A stretch of 64,000 nt of DNA, from the NCBI RefSeq assembly GCF_024172085.1, contig NZ_JAMZDZ010000001.1:1674001-1738000 (forward strand). The letters are read 5' to 3'. Positions 26,410 through 34,938 of the stretch are shown here, piece after piece; position 1 is the stretch's first letter, and the number at the start of each line of letters is the position of its first letter. The notes below the pieces were generated by a model. The model ran no database searches. It was not told the DNA's origin and saw nothing but the letters and a program-made list of their open reading frames with translations. Position numbers and translations under genes: made by a program. The stretch comes from Hamadaea flava (GTDB lineage: Bacteria > Actinomycetota > Actinomycetes > Mycobacteriales > Micromonosporaceae).

Positions 26410-27777
26410 ATGCTGAGATCGCGCCATAGGCCACTGGCCGCCGCGACGGCAGTCCTCGCCGTCGCCGCCACCCTCGCCGCCTGTTCCGACAAGGACGCGA
26501 GCACCGACAAGGTCACCATCACCGTCATGGGCCAGCCGGCCGCCACCAACAAAGCCGCGCTCGCCCTGTTCCAGCAGCAGGTAGCGGAGTTCGAGGCGGC
26601 CAACCCGACCATCGACGTCGTCGGCAGCGACGTCCCGTGGGACGCGAAGACCTTCGCCGCCCGGCTGGCCGGCGGCAACGCGCCCGCCGTCATCCGGGTA
26701 CCCCTGACCGAGCCGCCGTCGCTGATCGAGCGCAAGCAGGTCGCCGACATCACCGCCGAGGCGTCTGAGCTGGCCAGCTTTGCCGAGCTGAACCCGCGGG
26801 TCATGGACTTCCTCGTCCGCGACAAGGTCGTATACGGGCTGCCGGAGAAGAGCTACGCGTTCGGCCTCGTCTACAACCGCGAGCTGTTCACCAAGGCCGG
26901 GCTCGACCCCGACCACCCGCCGACGACCTGGGACGAGGTCCGGACGGCCGCCAAGCAGATCAGCGAGAAGACCGGCAAGACCGGCTTCGGCGAGATCTCC
27001 ACCAACAACAGCGGCGGCTGGCACCTCACCGGGTACACGTACACCAACGGCGGCACGATGATCAAGCAGGGCGCCGACGGCAAGTACGTGGCGTCGTTCA
27101 ACGACGAGCCGACCCGCAAGGTCCTGCAATGGTGGAAGCAGGTCCGGTGGCAGGACGACTCCCTCGGCGACAACATGCTCGGCAAGCAGGAGGACCTGCT
27201 CGCGCAGTTCACCGCCGGCAACGTCGGCATGTGGGTCTCCGCACCACCGGACCTCTACCCGAACTACGTCGCCGCCGGCGGAGACCCCGCCAAGTACGGC
27301 GCGGCGGCCATGCCGCAGGGCGGCGCGAACGCGACGCTCGCCGGGGCGACCGTGCTCATGGTCAGTGCCAAGGCATCGGCCGCACAACGGGCCGCCGCGG
27401 TGAAGTGGATCGAGTTCCGGGCGCTGCGGCCCAACTACGATCCCGACGTCGCCGCCAAGTACGCCAAGGCGTCCGCCGCGGACGGCCTGCCGGTCGGCGT
27501 ACCGGTGTTGCCGATCTTCAGCCAGGAGCGGTACCAGAAGGTGCAGACCGCGATCTCGGCGTACGTGAACGTGCCCGTCAAGAACTTCGCGTCCTACGTC
27601 GACTCCTTGAACCGGTTCACCTACGTCGCAGAACCGGCGGTGTCCTCCCAGGAGATCTACGCCGCACTGGATCCGCTGGTGCAGAAGGTGCTCACCGACA
27701 AGAACGCCGACATCAACGCCCTGCTGTCCGACGCCGAGAAGCGCGTCAACACGATCCTGACTCAGGCGCAGCGGTGA
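26410..27777 (+). CDS. sugar ABC transporter substrate-binding lipoprotein
   Basis: A 455-residue extracellular solute-binding protein (family 1 type). The leader ends in a lipobox LAAC with C25 as the lipidated residue. The mature protein has the usual bilobal pattern: VTITVMGQPAATNKAAL, VYGLPEKSYAFGLVYNRELFTKAGLDPDHPPTTWDE, and GNVGMWVSAPPDL. It binds a sugar or oligosaccharide outside the membrane and delivers it to the two permeases. The ATG at 26410 follows GAGGAG by about 7 bases. Its stop overlaps the first permease start (GTGA). Confidence 0.94.
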   Translation: MLRSRHRPLAAATAVLAVAATLAACSDKDASTDKVTITVMGQPAATNKAALALFQQQVAEFEAANPTIDVVGSDVPWDAKTFAARLAGGNAPAVIRVPLTEPPSLIERKQVADITAEASELASFAELNPRVMDFLVRDKVVYGLPEKSYAFGLVYNRELFTKAGLDPDHPPTTWDEVRTAAKQISEKTGKTGFGEISTNNSGGWHLTGYTYTNGGTMIKQGADGKYVASFNDEPTRKVLQWWKQVRWQDDSLGDNMLGKQEDLLAQFTAGNVGMWVSAPPDLYPNYVAAGGDPAKYGAAAMPQGGANATLAGATVLMVSAKASAAQRAAAVKWIEFRALRPNYDPDVAAKYAKASAADGLPVGVPVLPIFSQERYQKVQTAISAYVNVPVKNFASYVDSLNRFTYVAEPAVSSQEIYAALDPLVQKVLTDKNADINALLSDAEKRVNTILTQAQR

Positions 27778-28718
27778 CATCCGTTCCCACCCGCGTACCG
27801 GTGACGGCACGTACGACGCCCGGCGGCACTGCCAGCCGCCGGGCGTCGGCCGCGCGCCGGTCGGCCTGGAGCGCGCTGGCCTTCCTGCTGCCGGCGATCT
27901 TCCTGTTCGGATACTTCGCCTGGTGGCCGATCGGCCGCAGCGTCGTGCTCGCCTTCCAGCAGACGAACCTGGTCGACGCCCCCGAGTGGGTCGGCTGGCA
28001 GAACTTCCAGGAGCTGTTCGCCGATCCGCTCCTGCCGCAGGCCGTGCTCAATACGCTGTGGTTCGCGGCCCTGTCGCTCGTGATCGGGCTGCCGCTGCCG
28101 CTGGCCGTGGCCGTGCTCACCTCCGAGCTGCGCCGCGGCGGCGCTCTCGCCCGCACGCTGGCCTACCTGCCGGTGGTGATCCCGCCGGTGGTCTCGGTGC
28201 TGCTCTGGAAGACCTTCTTCAATCCGGGCGAGGAAGGCGTGGTCAACGCCGTGCTCGACCTCGTCGGTCTCGGGCCTTATCCCTGGTTGCAGTCGCCCGA
28301 CCTCGCCATGCCGAGCCTGGTGATCGTGGCGACCTGGTCCGGCTCCGGCACCGCGATCCTCGTCTACCTCGCGGCGCTGACCGGCGTCAGCACCGAACTC
28401 TACGACGCCGCCGAACTCGACGGCGCCTCCGTGTGGCGGCGCGTCTGGCATGTGACGCTGCCGCAACTGCGCGGCGTCATCCTGGTGCTGTTGCTGCTTC
28501 AGATCATCGGCGCGCTCCAGGTCTTCACCGAGCCCTACGTCATGACCGACGGTGGGCCGGCGAACGCCACCGTGACCGTCCTGCTGATGATCTACCGGTA
28601 CGCGTTCCTGTTCGGCGACTACGGCGTCGCCACGGCTCTCAGCGTACTTCTCGCAGTGGCCTTGGTCGTCGTGTCCGCCGCGTATCTGCGCCTCACCCGA
28701 GCCTGGAGCACGTCGTGA
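27774..28718 (+). CDS. sugar ABC transporter permease (MalF type)
   Basis: A 314-residue inner-membrane permease with six predicted helices. The EAA loop that docks the ATPase is at YDAAELDGASVWRRVWHVTLPQLRG. The start is a GTG that overlaps the preceding TGA by 4 bases, removing a long non-coding-like extension upstream. It pairs with the next gene. No ATP-binding subunit is encoded nearby; actinobacteria often supply a shared MsiK-type ATPase from another locus, which is inferred here. Confidence 0.93.
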   Translation: MTSVPTRVPVTARTTPGGTASRRASAARRSAWSALAFLLPAIFLFGYFAWWPIGRSVVLAFQQTNLVDAPEWVGWQNFQELFADPLLPQAVLNTLWFAALSLVIGLPLPLAVAVLTSELRRGGALARTLAYLPVVIPPVVSVLLWKTFFNPGEEGVVNAVLDLVGLGPYPWLQSPDLAMPSLVIVATWSGSGTAILVYLAALTGVSTELYDAAELDGASVWRRVWHVTLPQLRGVILVLLLLQIIGALQVFTEPYVMTDGGPANATVTVLLMIYRYAFLFGDYGVATALSVLLAVALVVVSAAYLRLTRAWSTS

Positions 28719-29629
28719 CCGCCCCTGCCCTCGGCCGTGCCCGGCGCGCGGCCCCGGCGCCGCCGCGCCGCATTCTGTCCGAGCGAGACTGGAGCCGGCC
28801 CGCGACCAGGGCCGGCTGGCGCGGGATGCACACCGTCCTGTTCATCGGCCTGCTGCTCTTCGGCGCCGTGCCGCTGGTCTGGATGATCCGGGCCGCCGCG
28901 TCGACGACGACCGACCTGGTCCAGCGCCCGCTCGCCGTCTGGCCCGAACCGGCCAAGTGGTCGAACATCTCCGACGCGTGGAACCTGCTCGGCATCGACC
29001 ACTACCTCGTCAACACCCTCTGGCTCGTCGCCGGATCGTGGCTGGTGCAGCTGATCGTCGCGACCACCGCCGGCTTCGCCCTCGCCGTCATTAGGCCCTG
29101 GTACGGGCGCTACGTCTACGCGGCGTTGCTCGCGACGCTGTTCGTGCCCGGAACCGTCACCCTCGTCGCCCTCTACATGACCGTGCTCGATCTGCCCGGT
29201 CTCGGCGTCTCGATCGCCGACACGCCCTGGGCGATCTGGCTGCCCGCCGGCGCGCACGCCTTCAACATCCTGCTGGCGAAGCAGTTCTTCCAAGCCATCC
29301 CGGCCGAGATCTTCGAAGCCGCGCAGGTCGACGGCGCGGGCTGGTTCACCATCTTCCGCCGCATCGTGCTGCCCATGTCCCGTCCCGTATTGGCGGTGAT
29401 CTCCCTGTTGTCGATCATGACCGCGTGGAAAGACTTCCTCTGGCCCCTCATCGCGCTGTCCGACCCCGAGACGCAGCCGCTGGCGGTCGCGCTGCCCCGG
29501 CTCGCGCAGAACACCGATCCCGCCTATCTCGTCGCCGGGCTGCTCATCGCGAGCGTCCCGCCGATCGTGGTCTTCCTGCTGTTCCAGCGGCACATCGTCC
29601 GCGGCATCGGCTTCTCGGGGCTCAAGTGA
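28715..29629 (+). CDS. sugar ABC transporter permease (MalG type)
   Basis: A 304-residue second permease subunit. The N-terminal 45 residues are cytosolic and Arg/Pro-rich, followed by six hydrophobic helices. The EAA loop is FEAAQVDGAGWFTIFRRIVLPMSRP. The GTG start overlaps the first permease stop by 4 bases. It forms the heterodimeric channel with the MalF-type partner for uptake of the sugar bound by the upstream lipoprotein. Confidence 0.93.
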   Translation: MTAPALGRARRAAPAPPRRILSERDWSRPATRAGWRGMHTVLFIGLLLFGAVPLVWMIRAAASTTTDLVQRPLAVWPEPAKWSNISDAWNLLGIDHYLVNTLWLVAGSWLVQLIVATTAGFALAVIRPWYGRYVYAALLATLFVPGTVTLVALYMTVLDLPGLGVSIADTPWAIWLPAGAHAFNILLAKQFFQAIPAEIFEAAQVDGAGWFTIFRRIVLPMSRPVLAVISLLSIMTAWKDFLWPLIALSDPETQPLAVALPRLAQNTDPAYLVAGLLIASVPPIVVFLLFQRHIVRGIGFSGLK

Positions 29630-30387
29630 GCGCCCTGTCCGTGCAGCTGTACTCGGTTCGAGATAGTCTGCGGAAGGATCCCGCGGCCACCCTCGAACGG
29701 CTGGCCGCGGCAGGCTTCGACGAGGTCGAACCGTTCGACCTCGTCGAATGGGCGCCACGACTCGAAGAACCCTTGCGTACCACCGGTCTGCGGGCCCGGA
29801 CCGGGCACGCGTCGCTGCTGACCGCGCCGGACCTGCCGGTCATCTTCGACGCGGCGGCCCGGCTGGGCATCACCACCGTGATCGAACCGACCGTACGCGA
29901 CGGCTGGCAGGACCTTCGTGGCGTGGCGACCATCGCCGACAGCCTCAACCACTGTGCCGAGCGGGCGAGTTCCCACGGGCTGACCATCGGATACCACAAC
30001 CATTGGTGGGAGTTCACCCGTCTCGCCGGCACCACCGCACTGGAACAACTGGCGGGGATGCTGCACCCGCCGGTCGTACTCGAACTCGACGTCTACTGGG
30101 CCGCCGTCGGCGGAGCGGACGTCACGACGCTCGCCACCGGCTTGGCCGGTCAGATTCGGCACCTGCACGTCAAGGACGGCCCGATCGAGCAGGATCCCGC
30201 GTCGCAGGTGCCGGCCGGCACCGGACGAGTCGACCTCGCGGGCGTCCTCGCCGCCGTGCCGGGCGCGACCAGGGTGCTCGAATTCGACGCGTACGCCGGC
30301 GACGTCTTCGCCGCACTCGCCGAAGGCGCGGCCTGGGTACGCACCCAGACCGAACCCCCGGCCGACGCACAGACGGAGGAAGCGTGA
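29626..30387 (+). CDS. sugar phosphate isomerase/epimerase (xylose isomerase-like TIM barrel)
   Basis: A 253-residue protein of the AP endonuclease 2/xylose-isomerase-like family: SVQLYSVRDSLRKDPAATLERLAAAGFDEVEPF, GLTIGYHNHWWEF with metal-ligand His and Glu, LELDVYWAAVGGAD and HLHVKDGP. These residues match IolE/IolI-type isomerases. It starts at a GTG overlapping the permease stop (GTGA). It probably acts on the imported sugar or an oxidised derivative made with the next gene's product. Confidence 0.9.
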   Translation: MSALSVQLYSVRDSLRKDPAATLERLAAAGFDEVEPFDLVEWAPRLEEPLRTTGLRARTGHASLLTAPDLPVIFDAAARLGITTVIEPTVRDGWQDLRGVATIADSLNHCAERASSHGLTIGYHNHWWEFTRLAGTTALEQLAGMLHPPVVLELDVYWAAVGGADVTTLATGLAGQIRHLHVKDGPIEQDPASQVPAGTGRVDLAGVLAAVPGATRVLEFDAYAGDVFAALAEGAAWVRTQTEPPADAQTEEA

Positions 30388-31514
30388 ACGGCAGCGGCCG
30401 AGTCGGTGTCGGCGTCATCGGCGCCGGCGTGATCAGCGAGCAGTACCTGCGGAACCTGACCCGATTCCCCGACCTCGACGTACGCTTCGTCGCCGACCTC
30501 GACGTCGACCGGGCTCACGCCCAGGCCGCTCGGCACGGAGTGGCGCGCTCGGGGTCCGTCGGCGAACTGCTCCACGATCCGGCGATCGAACTCGTCGTCA
30601 ACCTCACCGTGCCCGCCGCCCACGTCGAGATCGGGCTGCAGGTCCTGGAGAGCGGACGGCATCTGTTCGCCGAGAAGCCCTTCGCGCTCGACCTGGCCGG
30701 CGGCAGCCGGCTGTTGGCCGCGGCGCAACGGCGCGGCCTGCGTACCGCCAGCGCACCGGACACCGTCCTGGGCGCCGGCCTGCAAACGGCCGCCCGCATC
30801 GTCGCCGACGGAACGATCGGGCAGCCGGTCACGGCGAACGCGCAGTTCCTGGCGGTCGGGCCGGAGTCGTGGCATCCGAACCCCGAGTTCCTCTTCGCGC
30901 CCGGCGCCGGGCCCCTGTTCGACATGGGCCCCTACTACCTCACGACGCTCGTCCAGCTCATGGGACCGGTCATGCGGGTGAGCGCGGCAGCCTCGACCGC
31001 GCGTACGACGCGGACCATCGGGTCCGGGCCCCGCAAGGGCGTCGAGTTCCCCGTGCTCGTCCCCACCTACCACGCGGCGTTGCTGGAGTTCCGCGACGGC
31101 GGCATCGGCCAGGTCGTCTTCAGCTTCCAGGCAGCCCGGTCGAACCGGCCGACGCTGGAGATCACCGGAACCCAGGGCACGATCACCCTGCCCGATCCGA
31201 ACAGTTTCACCGGAACCACGTCACTGTGGACCGACGACCCGAACACGCCGACCGAGATCGACGCCGGACCAGCCGAACACACCCGTGGCATCGGCGTACT
31301 CGAACTCGCCCGCGCCATCCGGGCCGGCGTACCTGAACGCGCGAGCGGCGACCTCGCGTACCACGTCCTGGACATCATGGTGGCCATCGCGTCGTCGGCC
31401 GCCTCCCGGCTGCCGGTCGACGTCACCAGCTCAGTCGAACCGGCGCCGCCGCTGCCGGTCGGCTGGGACCCCACTGAGTCCACACTCGACACCGCGCCGG
31501 TCACGGCCGGATAG
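30384..31514 (+). CDS. Gfo/Idh/MocA-family oxidoreductase
   Basis: A 376-residue NAD(P)-dependent sugar oxidoreductase. The N-terminal Rossmann fold starts VGVGVIGAGVISEQYL; the family motif AEKP is at HLFAEKPFALD; the C-terminal domain holds GAGPLFDMGPYYLTTLV with the conserved Asp. The GTG start has GGAGGA directly upstream and overlaps the isomerase stop by 4 bases. It is the last gene of the transport operon and is followed by a terminator. With the isomerase it suggests conversion of the imported sugar through a keto-sugar intermediate. Confidence 0.93.
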   Translation: MNGSGRVGVGVIGAGVISEQYLRNLTRFPDLDVRFVADLDVDRAHAQAARHGVARSGSVGELLHDPAIELVVNLTVPAAHVEIGLQVLESGRHLFAEKPFALDLAGGSRLLAAAQRRGLRTASAPDTVLGAGLQTAARIVADGTIGQPVTANAQFLAVGPESWHPNPEFLFAPGAGPLFDMGPYYLTTLVQLMGPVMRVSAAASTARTTRTIGSGPRKGVEFPVLVPTYHAALLEFRDGGIGQVVFSFQAARSNRPTLEITGTQGTITLPDPNSFTGTTSLWTDDPNTPTEIDAGPAEHTRGIGVLELARAIRAGVPERASGDLAYHVLDIMVAIASSAASRLPVDVTSSVEPAPPLPVGWDPTESTLDTAPVTAG

Positions 31515-31529
31515 AACATCCCCTGGTAC

Positions 31530-31562
31530 GGGCGGCGGGCCCAACGCTCGCCGCCCTTTCTT
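31530..31562 (+). terminator. intrinsic terminator of the sugar ABC operon
   Basis: An 8-base stem (GGGCGGCG at 31530-31537 and CGCCGCCC at 31549-31556) with an 11-base loop, followed by TTTCTT, 15 bases after the oxidoreductase stop. Confidence 0.85.
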
Positions 31563-31585
31563 GATACCGGCCGTCCTGCTGCGAA

Positions 31586-32692
31586 TCAGTCGCGGGCCAG
31601 ATCGTAGGCGGCTTGCGGATCCCGGGAGCCTCTGGCCTTGGCGGTGCCGAAGGACTGGTCGCCGCTGCCGGACCGGCCGCGCAGCTCCCGCGGTACGCCT
31701 CCAGTCCCGTCGACCGGCTGCTCGCCTCGGCGGGCCCGGCCGGTCGGCGAGGAGGCCGAGACCGGGCGCAGGGTGCCGTCGGCGGCCCTGGCCGCACCCG
31801 GCGGGACCATGGGCGGCGTCATCCCGGCCGCCGACGCCGAAGCTCCGGCCGCGGTCGCCGCGACGCTGAGTTCTGGGCCGACGCCGACGGCCCGTCGCCC
31901 GGCCAGCGTTCGAACGGCGGCCGGCAGGGTGGGCGTACCGACGGCGGCGCCGAGGGAGCCACCGGGCACGGACACCGTGGGCGCGGAGTCGACGCCGGGC
32001 AGCGAACCGCCGGGCAGATTGGGAATGAGGTCGGCACCGGACAGGGATAGCCCGTCGCCGGTCAGCCCGGAGAGGTCCGACAGGTTCGCTGAGACGCCGG
32101 CCGCGGAGACAAGGCCCTGCAGACTGGTCACGGCGCTCGTCACGGACTCGACCGCGGTGACGACGTCGTCGGTGGAGTTGCCCTCGCTGGCCGGTCCGAT
32201 GCTGACGTTCGGCGTCCGGATTCCGGCGGCCGAGCAGACCTGGAGCATGGTCGTGTCGAACAGGCCGCCGAGCGCGGTCATCTCAGCGCCGGAGGCCTGC
32301 TGGAATCCCAGGGCAGCCCAGGCGGTCAACGGGTTCGACAGGGCCGCCAGATAGCTCTGGTGCAGCCCGGACACGATCTGGAAGCTGGCGGGGACCGCGG
32401 CGGCGAGCGTACCGAGACCGGCGACGACCTGGGAGGCGTCGATCCGCTCGCCCCACATCTTCAGCTCGGCCAGCGTGCGCTGAGTCTCGCGTTCGAGTTC
32501 CCGACCGGCCTCGTCCGGCCAGTGCGGCAGCAGGTCGGCGGCGCGTACGTGCAACTCCACCTCGGCGGCCGCGATCCATTCGCGGACCTGGGTCCACATC
32601 CGGGCGGCGTCGGTGAGGGCGGCGACGTTGGCGTTCTGCGCGGTCACCATGGCGAGGTGGGTCTCGATCGGCAAGAAGTTGTACGGGACCAC
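31586..32692 (-). CDS. PPE-like type VII secretion substrate candidate
   Basis: A 368-residue protein. The first 175 residues are predicted helical (MVTAQNANVAALTDAARMWTQVREWIAAAEVELHV, then LPHWPDEAGRELERETQ), resembling the helical-hairpin domain of ESX/PPE-type proteins. The remainder is low-complexity (Gly/Ser/Ala/Pro) with a C-terminal tail containing TPPMVPPGAARAA, GEQPVDG and VPRELRGRSG. Very similar tail motifs occur in the 449-residue protein encoded two genes upstream. It is the last gene of the eccC transcript, 10 bases after the preceding gene. Function as a secreted or ESX-chaperoned protein is inferred from context. Confidence 0.75.
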   Translation of the reverse strand: MVPYNFLPIETHLAMVTAQNANVAALTDAARMWTQVREWIAAAEVELHVRAADLLPHWPDEAGRELERETQRTLAELKMWGERIDASQVVAGLGTLAAAVPASFQIVSGLHQSYLAALSNPLTAWAALGFQQASGAEMTALGGLFDTTMLQVCSAAGIRTPNVSIGPASEGNSTDDVVTAVESVTSAVTSLQGLVSAAGVSANLSDLSGLTGDGLSLSGADLIPNLPGGSLPGVDSAPTVSVPGGSLGAAVGTPTLPAAVRTLAGRRAVGVGPELSVAATAAGASASAAGMTPPMVPPGAARAADGTLRPVSASSPTGRARRGEQPVDGTGGVPRELRGRSGSGDQSFGTAKARGSRDPQAAYDLARD

Positions 32693-32702
32693 GGTGCGCT
32701 CC

Positions 32703-33146
32703 TCAGGCTTGCTGCTGCGGGTCGGTGGAGTGGGCAGCGTCCGTCTTCGCAGCCCCGGACTCGTCCTTGTCGTCCGTGTCGTCCTTATCGGCGCTGTCCG
32801 ACGAGGTCGAGCCGCTCAGCGACTGGGCCATGCTCACGCCCGCCGTGGCGAGCTTCGCCGTCGCGGCGACGAGTTTGGCCGCGCTCGAGACCTCGGCGGC
32901 CGAGTAGGTCACCGCGATCGTGTTGACCTTCGCGGTGTAGGTCAGCAGCTCGTCGGTCACCTGCGTCAGATACGCGGCCGCGGCGACCGTGGCGGCTTTG
33001 TCCAGTAAGGACATCGCGATGCCCTCGATCAGCCCGGTCAGGTTCGGCGGTACGCTCGCCCGGCTCATCGAGTCCGGGATCGGCGGGACGGTGAGCTGCT
33101 TGGAGAACGCCGCCATCGCGGTGGGGTCGCCGTGGACTTCGTACAT
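32703..33146 (-). CDS. ESX-associated helical protein of unknown function
   Basis: A 147-residue, Ala/Thr-rich helical protein: MYEVHGDPTAMAAFSKQL, then a long helical stretch (about 45-110) and an acidic, disordered tail (DSADKDDTDDKDESG). The size and helical character fit an ESX substrate or partner, but I see no WXG motif. The ATG shares one base with the upstream gene's stop (TGATG) and has AAGAGG about 6 bases upstream; upstream in-frame codons belong to a different gene's shadow. It sits between two PPE-like genes. Confidence 0.75.
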   Translation of the reverse strand: MYEVHGDPTAMAAFSKQLTVPPIPDSMSRASVPPNLTGLIEGIAMSLLDKAATVAAAAYLTQVTDELLTYTAKVNTIAVTYSAAEVSSAAKLVAATAKLATAGVSMAQSLSGSTSSDSADKDDTDDKDESGAAKTDAAHSTDPQQQA

Positions 33147-34495
33147 CAGCTGCCTCTTCTCGGGGTCCGGCCTTCGGCCACGTCGTCGTGCTGATCGACC
33201 TGCCACATCTCCTCGTCGAGGAGGCGGATGGTGTCGTCCTCGGCGTCCCATCGCCGCTGCGCGGCCGGGGCGGGCTTGGTCGCGCCGCTGCGCCGGCCAC
33301 GCAGAGCCACACCGGGCACACCGGCGGCTCCGGGTGCTGCGGCGGCTCTGCGGTCCCGGGGGCGGCCGGAAACGGGCTGTTCGCTAGTGCCCGGCTTGAT
33401 CCCACCCGATCGCTTCGCGGCGGCGGCCGCCGCGTGGGGCGGATACATCGGCGGATACCCGCCGGTCGCGGCGGTGGCGGCGGTCAGCCCGGTCGGCAGC
33501 GGCGTGACGGCGGGCCCGGCGGTCGTCGTGGGGACCGCCGCCCGCGCCACCGCATCGGCCACGACGCCGCCCTCCACGGCCGATCCGACGCCGGCCAGTC
33601 CCGGCAGCCCCGAGGCGACGCCGGGCACGGTGTCCGGGTTGATCACGTCGCCCAGGTCGGTCGGCAGCGGGCTGGTGACCGGATCGGGTGTGGTGCCGCT
33701 GCCGGTCAGGGCCTCGGCGAGGTCGCTCAGCGCGCTCGCGACGTCGGACGCGTCCTTCGTCGGATCGGTGGACTCGGTCGGCGTCGTCTCCGGCGTCGTG
33801 GCCGGATTCGGCGTCTCCTGCGGGGACTCCGGGGCCGACTCGGGGTCAGGCGTACCGGCTGGACCGTTCGCCGATCCGGCGTCCGGACTCACGCCTCCGT
33901 CGGGACCGAGCGTCGTCTCCGACTCACCCGCGCGGGGACCCGGCCAGAGCAGGCCACCGACGGCCAGGGTCATGGCCTTCGCCGCGTTCGCGTACGCCTG
34001 CCCCAGCTCGTTCATGGCTCGTACCGAGTCCGCGGTCGCGGTGACCAGTTCCTCGGTCATCTGGGGAGTGCTCAGTTTGCTGACATGGGGATCTGGCCTG
34101 GAGCCGGCGGACAGCACGTCGGTGTACCGGTAGCCGCGCAGCGCCCAGTCACGTCGCTGTTTCGCGAACTCGACCTTGCTGTATGTCGTGCTGATCAGGT
34201 TCGGGAGATCGGTGAGCTGCTGCACGACTCCCGAGTCCTTGATCTGCGTGACCCACGCCCCCAGCGCGTCGCGGGATCGAACCAGGCGACCGTCGACCTC
34301 GGTATGCGCGCCGTCGGTCCAGCCGTCGCCCACGGGCTCGCGCCGATTCTCGATTTCGGCCTGCGCCAGGCCGAGCCAGGTGGAGAACCCCTGCCACATG
34401 CTCAGCGCCTGCTGAAGCTGCTCGCGATGACCGAGTTCCGCCTTGACCGCCGCGAGGTGCTGGTCGATCGTCCACGCCTGGTAGTCGAAGGTCAT
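33146..34495 (-). CDS. PPE-like type VII secretion substrate candidate with conserved acidic tail
   Basis: A 449-residue protein. Residues 1-190 are helical and rich in Trp and Gln (FDYQAWTIDQHLAAVKAEL, MWQGFSTWLGLAQAEIE, GDGWTDGAHTEV), fitting an ESX/PPE-type helical domain. Residues 195-330 are Pro/Thr/Ser/Glu-rich linker. The tail has GGYPPMYPPHAAAA, TSEQPVSG and VPGVALRGRRSG, then an acidic, Trp-containing segment (RRWDAEDDTIRLLDEEMWQVD). Start is fixed by a 4-base ATGA overlap with the upstream gene. Probably exported or exposed through the EccC-containing channel. Confidence 0.78.
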   Translation of the reverse strand: MTFDYQAWTIDQHLAAVKAELGHREQLQQALSMWQGFSTWLGLAQAEIENRREPVGDGWTDGAHTEVDGRLVRSRDALGAWVTQIKDSGVVQQLTDLPNLISTTYSKVEFAKQRRDWALRGYRYTDVLSAGSRPDPHVSKLSTPQMTEELVTATADSVRAMNELGQAYANAAKAMTLAVGGLLWPGPRAGESETTLGPDGGVSPDAGSANGPAGTPDPESAPESPQETPNPATTPETTPTESTDPTKDASDVASALSDLAEALTGSGTTPDPVTSPLPTDLGDVINPDTVPGVASGLPGLAGVGSAVEGGVVADAVARAAVPTTTAGPAVTPLPTGLTAATAATGGYPPMYPPHAAAAAAKRSGGIKPGTSEQPVSGRPRDRRAAAAPGAAGVPGVALRGRRSGATKPAPAAQRRWDAEDDTIRLLDEEMWQVDQHDDVAEGRTPRRGS

Positions 34496-34857
34496 GGCTT
34501 GGCTCCCGTCGGAGCGTCGAACCGAGGCTCTCGGTCGGGCAGCCCGTCGGCGGGGGGACGGTTGACGATCGAGTTCAGTTCGTCCTGGCTCATCCCGGCC
34601 CCATTCGCGTAGAGATCCGCGCAGTCGGTGATCATCGCCTGGAACCCGGCGAAGCCCTGGCGTACGTAGGTGATGAGCTCCTGAACCTTCTTCGTGCTGT
34701 CCACATCGCAGCCGAACAGGCCGGTGCAGTCGGGCATGCCGCCTTCGCAGGCGTGGGTCGGGTGACGGACGAGATCGTCGCCGTAGGACGGAGCGGTGAG
34801 CCGGCCGGCCGCCTCCCGCATCTTCTCCGGCTCGCCGTCGGTGAACTCCTTCGCCAT
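34492..34857 (-). CDS. small Cys-containing protein in the eccC operon
   Basis: A 121-residue protein without a recognised domain. It begins MAKEFTDGEPEKMREAAGRL and has four Cys, three of them clustered (HACEGGMPDCTGLFGCD), followed by a helical stretch (KKVQELITYVRQGFAGFQAMI) and a Pro-rich end. The ATG at 34857 has AAGGGAGGG directly upstream; an ATG at 34935 would add 26 less plausible residues. It may be an ESX-type substrate or partner. The Cys cluster could form a disulfide or bind metal. Confidence 0.7.
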   Translation of the reverse strand: MAKEFTDGEPEKMREAAGRLTAPSYGDDLVRHPTHACEGGMPDCTGLFGCDVDSTKKVQELITYVRQGFAGFQAMITDCADLYANGAGMSQDELNSIVNRPPADGLPDREPRFDAPTGAKP

Positions 34858-34938
34858 GCTCCCTCCCTTGTGGACGTAATCGACAGCCAAGCAGTCCAGC
34901 CGGACCGGGTGCGGCAGGCGGCAGGTTCCGGCCATGGC

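Noticed and set aside
26410-31514. ABC transporter ATP-binding subunit
   Set aside because: None of the five genes or their neighbours contains Walker and ABC signature motifs of a transporter ATPase.
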